From the NCBI GenBank assembly GCA_902805985.1, contig CADCUW010000048.1, forward strand, positions 1 to 8,257: a stretch of DNA of 8,257 nucleotides. Reading direction: 5' to 3'. Positions 5,551 through 8,257 of this stretch are shown here, in pieces. The notes beneath the pieces are model-generated. The model was not told where the DNA came from. It did no database searches and saw only the letters and a list, made by a program, of their open reading frames with translations. This DNA comes from an uncultured Rubrobacteraceae bacterium (GTDB lineage: Bacteria; Actinomycetota; Rubrobacteria; Rubrobacterales; Rubrobacteraceae). Both the position numbers and the translations under genes were made by a program. The stretch's first letter is position 1. Each line of letters starts with the position of its first letter.

Positions 5551-6507
5551 GTGGCGCGCGTGGCCGTCCTGCGCGGCGGGCACTCGATGGAGCGGGACGT
5601 CTCTTTCGTGACGGGCCGGCGCGTCCAGCACGCCCTCGAACGCCTCGGCCACGAGGTTCACCCCCTGGACATCGAGGAGGGTACGACAGCGGCCCTCATG
5701 GAGACCGCCCCCGACGCGGCCTTCGTCTGCCTGCACGGCCCCGGCGGCGAGGACGGCACGGTCCAGGCCCTGCTCGAAACTTTAGGCATCCCGTACACCG
5801 GGAGCGGCCCCCTGTCCTCGATCCGGTGCATGGACAAGGACTACGCCAAGCGGGCGCTGCGGGCCTCCGGCATCCGGACGCCGCCATCCCGCACGTTTCT
5901 GCGCCGGGCGATGAACGAGATGGGCGCCTCCGCCGCCCTCGGCCTCGCCGCAGACTCCCTTGGCTACCCGCTCGTCGTCAAGCCCGCCAGGGAGGGTTCG
6001 AGCTTCGGGCTCTCCCGGGTGGAGGGGCAAGACGGGCTGCTCGACGCCGTCTACGAGGCGTTCGGGTACGACGCCAAGATCCTGCTCGAAGGTTGGGTGG
6101 ACGGCACGGAGGTCTCCGTCCCGATCCTGGAGCCCGCCGGCGAGGAGCCGAGGATCCTTGGCCTCGTCGAGATCCGGCCCAGGGAGGGAGCCTACAACTT
6201 CGAGGCAAAGTACACGCCCGGCGCCACGGACTTCGCCATCCCGGCCGAGGTCGCGCCCGAGACGGCCGACCGCCTCCGGGAGATCGCCCTCATCGCCTAC
6301 CGCGCTTTGGGCTGCTCCGGCTTTGCCCGCATGGACACGATAGTGGAGGACGACACCCCGCAGGTCATAGACGTAAAGACCATCCCAGGCTTTACGGAGA
6401 CCTCGACCTTCCCGCTCGCCGCCGAGAGGGCCGGCATCACGTTCGAGGGCCTCGTCGAGACGATCCTGGATGCCGCGCTACAGACCAAGGCCTCGGCGAA
6501 GCTGTGA
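5551..6507 (+). CDS. ddl: D-alanine--D-alanine ligase-like ATP-grasp enzyme with altered metal site
   Basis: Predicted to join two D-alanines using ATP for peptidoglycan precursors. The protein has 318 residues, within the family range. Ddl hallmarks in order are LRGGHSMERDVSFVTG (7-22), LHGPGGEDGTVQ (61-72), KPAREGSSFGLSRV (144-157), LLEGWVDGTEVSVPIL (178-193), FEAKYTPGATDF (218-229) with K220/Y221, and GCSGFARMDTIV (254-265). The last block reads VIDVKTIPGFTETS: the usual Glu-x-Asn of the family (E270 and N272 of E. coli DdlB, Mg2+ ligands) is Asp-x-Lys (D274, K276), while the third ligand (D262) is kept. Activity or specificity may therefore differ, and it could be a paralogue with another ligase role. 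GTG start with GGAGGG ten bases upstream (5535-5540). Last gene of the plus-strand operon, 6 bases after the aminotransferase. Confidence 0.85.
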   Translation: MARVAVLRGGHSMERDVSFVTGRRVQHALERLGHEVHPLDIEEGTTAALMETAPDAAFVCLHGPGGEDGTVQALLETLGIPYTGSGPLSSIRCMDKDYAKRALRASGIRTPPSRTFLRRAMNEMGASAALGLAADSLGYPLVVKPAREGSSFGLSRVEGQDGLLDAVYEAFGYDAKILLEGWVDGTEVSVPILEPAGEEPRILGLVEIRPREGAYNFEAKYTPGATDFAIPAEVAPETADRLREIALIAYRALGCSGFARMDTIVEDDTPQVIDVKTIPGFTETSTFPLAAERAGITFEGLVETILDAALQTKASAKL

Positions 6508-6666
6508 TCCCGGCGGGCGGCGGGACTACCGCTGCGGCGTGAGGGCTACCGCGGGAACGCGGCGGCGTCCGCCCGGCGCCATACGGAAGATCCCGGTGGC
6601 ATGCCCGAGACATTCCCGTCCCTTCGACGGCAAGGGCGTCCGAAGTCTGCCGCGAGCTGCTGTGGT
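6508..6666. other. 159-bp non-coding gap between convergent genes
   Basis: This lies between the stop of the Ddl-like gene and the stop of trmFO on the opposite strand. I see no credible gene. It holds short GC-rich foldbacks: CCGCG-ggaa-CGCGG (6549-6562), the overlapping GGCGG-cgt-CCGCC (6561-6573) and the longer hairpin at 6622-6645. It also has a loose direct repeat built on GGG-CTACCGC (6522-6539 and 6543-6564). No T-runs are present on either strand. Confidence 0.6.
6622..6645. terminator. Possible bidirectional termination hairpin between convergent genes
   Basis: CTTCGACG (6622-6629) pairs with CGT plus CGAAG (6637-6639, 6641-6645), leaving one bulged C and a seven-base loop, for eight base pairs in total. 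Its position between two convergent genes suits a shared terminator. There is no U-tract on either side, so this is only a weak candidate; high-GC actinobacteria often terminate without one. Confidence 0.3.
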
Positions 6667-7998
6667 CTAGCCGGCGAGCCCGACCGTGGCGACGACAAAG
6701 GCGTCGAGCGCCGCGAGCGCCGACGCCGCCTGCCGGCGGCGCCTCTCGGGCTTGGTGAGGCGCCGGCCGTTCTCCTTCTTCGGGACGGGAGGGACGAGGC
6801 CCCAGTTTGAGTTGATGGGCTGGAGGGTGCCCTCCTTGGTCGTGATGTAGTGGGCGAGCGCGCCCATCATCGTGCCCTGCGGCATGATCAGCGGCTCCTC
6901 GCCGCGGGCGAGGCGGGCTGCGTTCGTGCCGGCGAGGTGGCCCATGGCGGCGCTCTCGGTGTAGCCCTCGACGCCCGTTAGCTGCCCGGCGAAGAAGAGG
7001 GGCGCGTCGCTCAAGGAGCCCCGGATCTTCATGGTCGCATCCAGCATGCGATTGGCCGGCAGATACGTGTTGCGGTGCATGACGCCCATGCGGGCGAAGT
7101 CGGCGTTCTGCATGCCCGGGATGGTCCGGAAGACGCGGCGCTGCTCGCCCCACTTCAGGCGGGTCTGGAAGCCGACCATGTTGTAGAGGCGGCCCTCCGC
7201 GTCGTCCTGGCGGAGCTGAACGACGGCGTAGGGGATCTCGCCGGTCCGGGGGTCCGGGAGGCCGACGGGCTTCATCGGGCCGAAGCTCAAAGTTTCGGGA
7301 CCCCTGCGGGCTATGGTCTCCACGGGGAGGCAGCCCTCGAAGTACATGTCCTCCTCGAAGTCCTTTATGGGAGAGAGCTCGGCGGTGGCGAGGTCCTCGA
7401 CGAAGGCGTGGTACTGCTCCTTGGTCATCGGGCAGTTCAGGTAGGCGGCCTCGCCCTTGTCGTAGCGCGACGCGCGCCACACCACCGACTCGTCGAGTGA
7501 GTCGCGGTGGACTATCGGGGAGGCGGCGTCGTAGAAGTAGAGCGTCTCGCCCGAGAGAGCCTCTATCTTCTCGACGAGGGCGTCCGAGGTGAGGGGGCCC
7601 GTGGCGATCACGGTCGGGCCTTGCGGAAGCTTCGTCATCTCGCCGCGAACGACCTCGATATTCGGGTGGGCGTGGACGGTCTCGGTAACGGCGCGGGGGA
7701 AGCCCTCGCGGGCGACGCCGAGGGCGCCGCCGGCGGGGACCGAGTTCTCGTCGGCGCTGCGCAGGATCACGGACCCCAACCGGCGCAGCTCCTCCTTTAG
7801 AAGACCGGACGCGGTCTCCAGGGCGTTGTTGCCGAGCGAGTTCGAGCAGACGAGCTCGGCGAAGTGCTCCGTCCTGTGGGCCGGGGTCTCCTTGACCGGG
7901 CGCATCTCCCAGAGCTCGACGGAGCATCCGAGCTCAGCCGCCTGCCAGGCCGCCTCGCTGCCGGCGAGCCCGCCTCCTATAACCGTTACGTCTGCCAA
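6667..7998 (-). CDS. trmFO: Methylenetetrahydrofolate--tRNA-(uracil-5-)-methyltransferase TrmFO
   Basis: FAD- and folate-dependent enzyme forming ribothymidine (m5U54) in the T-loop of tRNA, with the methyl carbon from methylenetetrahydrofolate. The protein has 443 residues, close to the usual 435-440. It begins with the FAD-binding dinucleotide fold [13 protein letters not shown] (6-18). Both family cysteines are visible: C51 in ELVCSNSLG and C223 in [10 protein letters not shown], matching C53 and C226 of B. subtilis TrmFO. Other blocks are FYDAASPIV (155-163), YLNCPM (186-191), [11 protein letters not shown] (276-286) and [18 protein letters not shown] (336-353). The last 30 residues are Arg- and Ala-rich. 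The start is TTG at 7996-7998, chosen because GGGAGGA (8008-8014) lies nine bases upstream and the FAD motif starts within a few residues. The frame runs on upstream but is intergenic. A monocistronic minus-strand gene, divergent from the SDR. Confidence 0.97.
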   Translation of the reverse strand: MADVTVIGGGLAGSEAAWQAAELGCSVELWEMRPVKETPAHRTEHFAELVCSNSLGNNALETASGLLKEELRRLGSVILRSADENSVPAGGALGVAREGFPRAVTETVHAHPNIEVVRGEMTKLPQGPTVIATGPLTSDALVEKIEALSGETLYFYDAASPIVHRDSLDESVVWRASRYDKGEAAYLNCPMTKEQYHAFVEDLATAELSPIKDFEEDMYFEGCLPVETIARRGPETLSFGPMKPVGLPDPRTGEIPYAVVQLRQDDAEGRLYNMVGFQTRLKWGEQRRVFRTIPGMQNADFARMGVMHRNTYLPANRMLDATMKIRGSLSDAPLFFAGQLTGVEGYTESAAMGHLAGTNAARLARGEEPLIMPQGTMMGALAHYITTKEGTLQPINSNWGLVPPVPKKENGRRLTKPERRRRQAASALAALDAFVVATVGLAG

Positions 7999-8007
7999 GC
8001 TGGATCT

Positions 8008-8014
8008 TCCTCCC
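8008..8014 (-). promoter_or_regulatory. Shine-Dalgarno fixing the TTG start of trmFO
   Basis: Read on the minus strand this is GGGAGGA, nine bases before the TTG codon. No ATG or GTG gives as good a combination of SD and motif position, which is why the TTG is used. Confidence 0.8.
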
Positions 8015-8063
8015 GAAAAACCGCCGATCGTCCGCCGGGCAAGGTCCCCGGAACGGTCGCGCG

Positions 8064-8069
8064 ATTCTA
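8064..8069 (-). promoter_or_regulatory. Candidate -10 box of the trmFO promoter
   Basis: Minus-strand TAGAAT is a 5/6 match to TATAAT and stands out in GC-rich sequence. A start near 8057 would leave a leader of about 58 bases. No good -35 is visible 16-18 bases upstream; that zone is occupied by the 8079-8098 palindrome, which may be a regulator site. Confidence 0.5.
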
Positions 8070-8078
8070 CCGCCGCGC

Positions 8079-8098
8079 CGGGGGTTCGCACACCCCCG
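8079..8098. promoter_or_regulatory. 7-bp stem-loop next to the trmFO -10 box
   Basis: CGGGGGT (8079-8085) and ACCCCCG (8092-8098) form a perfect seven-pair inverted repeat around TCGCAC. It covers the spacer and -35 zone of the candidate trmFO promoter. Part of it (GGGGTTCG, 8081-8088) is the exact inverse of CGAACCCC at 8134-8141 in the second stem-loop. It could be an operator or a structured element; the regulator is unknown. Confidence 0.5.
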
Positions 8099-8127
8099 CC
8101 GCCTCCCGTTTGTTGCGGTCCCCTGTG

Positions 8128-8141
8128 GGGGTACGAACCCC
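8128..8141. promoter_or_regulatory. Second, related stem-loop upstream of the SDR gene
   Basis: GGGGT (8128-8132) and ACCCC (8137-8141) pair around ACGA. On the opposite strand it reads GGGGTTCGTACCCC, close to the first element (GGGGTTCGCACACCCC), so the two are inverted copies of one motif about 40 bases apart. It ends 35 bases before the SDR start codon. Confidence 0.45.
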
Positions 8142-8176
8142 GTCTGCGGGCCGCGGATCTTGAAGGAGGCGTTCGG

Positions 8177-8257
8177 GTGGAGTTGGACGGGCGGCGGGTG
8201 CTTGTGACGGGGGCGTCTTCCGGGATCGGCAAGGCGAGGGTGCTCGCACAGCGGGGC
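8177..8257 (+). CDS. Short-chain dehydrogenase/reductase (SDR), N-terminus only
   Basis: Only the first 27 codons lie in the window. They begin [20 protein letters not shown] and show the Rossmann-fold nucleotide-binding signature TGxxxGIG (T11 to G18) of classical SDR oxidoreductases, which use NAD(H) or NADP(H). The GTG start at 8177 has an excellent SD, AAGGAGG (8163-8169), seven bases upstream. The substrate cannot be inferred: the catalytic Ser-Tyr-Lys and the rest of the protein lie beyond the right edge. Divergent from trmFO across 178 bases. Confidence 0.9.
   Translation, partial: MELDGRRVLVTGASSGIGKARVLAQRG

Noticed and set aside
4998..6542. Long plus-strand open frame (514 codons) overlapping the aminotransferase and Ddl-like genes
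   Set aside because: It is out of frame with two proteins carrying full family motifs; its Arg/Pro/Gly-rich product is typical shadow coding in GC-rich DNA.
6508..6666. Small ORFs or riboswitch in the convergent gap
   Set aside because: No SD-start pair with sensible coding content, and no recognisable riboswitch core; both flanking genes end here, so a leader element is not expected.
6437..7927. Long minus-strand open frame (496 codons) overlapping trmFO
   Set aside because: Same strand but a different frame from trmFO, with low-complexity Arg/Pro content; trmFO has all family motifs and an SD.
8011..8060. Attenuator-like GC hairpin followed by TTTTT in the trmFO leader
   Set aside because: The only stem seen (CCGGG/CCCGG) ends well before the T-run, so it does not form an intrinsic terminator.
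8079..8100. tRNA T-arm-like sequence (GGGGGTTCG...CCCC)
   Set aside because: The loop does not fit a seven-base TTCRANN loop with a paired five-base stem, and no acceptor, D or anticodon arms are present.

Overview
The window is GC-rich (roughly two thirds G+C by eye) and densely packed with short intergenic gaps. It uses ATG, GTG and TTG starts with strong purine-rich Shine-Dalgarno sites. It combines an alpha2beta2-type pyruvate dehydrogenase operon, a TrmFO folate-dependent tRNA methyltransferase and apparently leaderless genes. My best guess is a deep-branching, Rubrobacter-like actinobacterium. That is inference from gene content and composition, since no rRNA or marker phylogeny is available here.

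Layout. (1) Positions 1-2908, minus strand: a pyruvate dehydrogenase operon in the order E1 alpha (1868-2908), E1 beta (868-1860), E2 (1-866, cut by the left edge). Gaps are 7 and 1 bases, and each SD lies inside the end of the upstream gene, so translation is probably coupled. A 9-bp perfect inverted repeat (2965-2987) sits just upstream of E1 alpha, at the expected -35 position of a candidate promoter. (2) 3016-3576, minus strand: a HAM1/RdgB-family non-canonical purine NTP pyrophosphatase. (3) 3577-3624: a 48-bp divergent intergenic region. Neither flanking gene has an SD, and -10-like boxes lie about 8 bases from both start codons, which suggests two leaderless transcripts. (4) 3625-6507, plus strand: a probable three-gene operon of an unrecognised 196-aa protein, a fold-type I PLP aminotransferase with an Arg/Gly-rich tail, and a D-Ala-D-Ala ligase-like ATP-grasp enzyme whose metal-binding Asn appears to be Lys. 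(5) 6508-6666: a non-coding gap between convergent genes. (6) 6667-7998, minus strand: trmFO. (7) 7999-8176: a divergent intergenic region with a candidate trmFO promoter and two related stem-loops. (8) 8177 to the right edge, plus strand: the start of a short-chain dehydrogenase/reductase.

Functionally this is mostly housekeeping: oxidative decarboxylation of pyruvate to acetyl-CoA, nucleotide-pool sanitation, peptidoglycan-type dipeptide ligation, amino-acid transamination and tRNA T54 methylation. I see no mobile element, CRISPR array, tRNA or rRNA. The points most worth a second look are the altered metal site of the Ddl-like enzyme and its uncharacterised operon partner, the leaderless divergent promoter, the palindrome at the pyruvate dehydrogenase promoter, and the paired stem-loops between trmFO and the SDR gene. 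I do not see clear evidence of a wholly new biological system.
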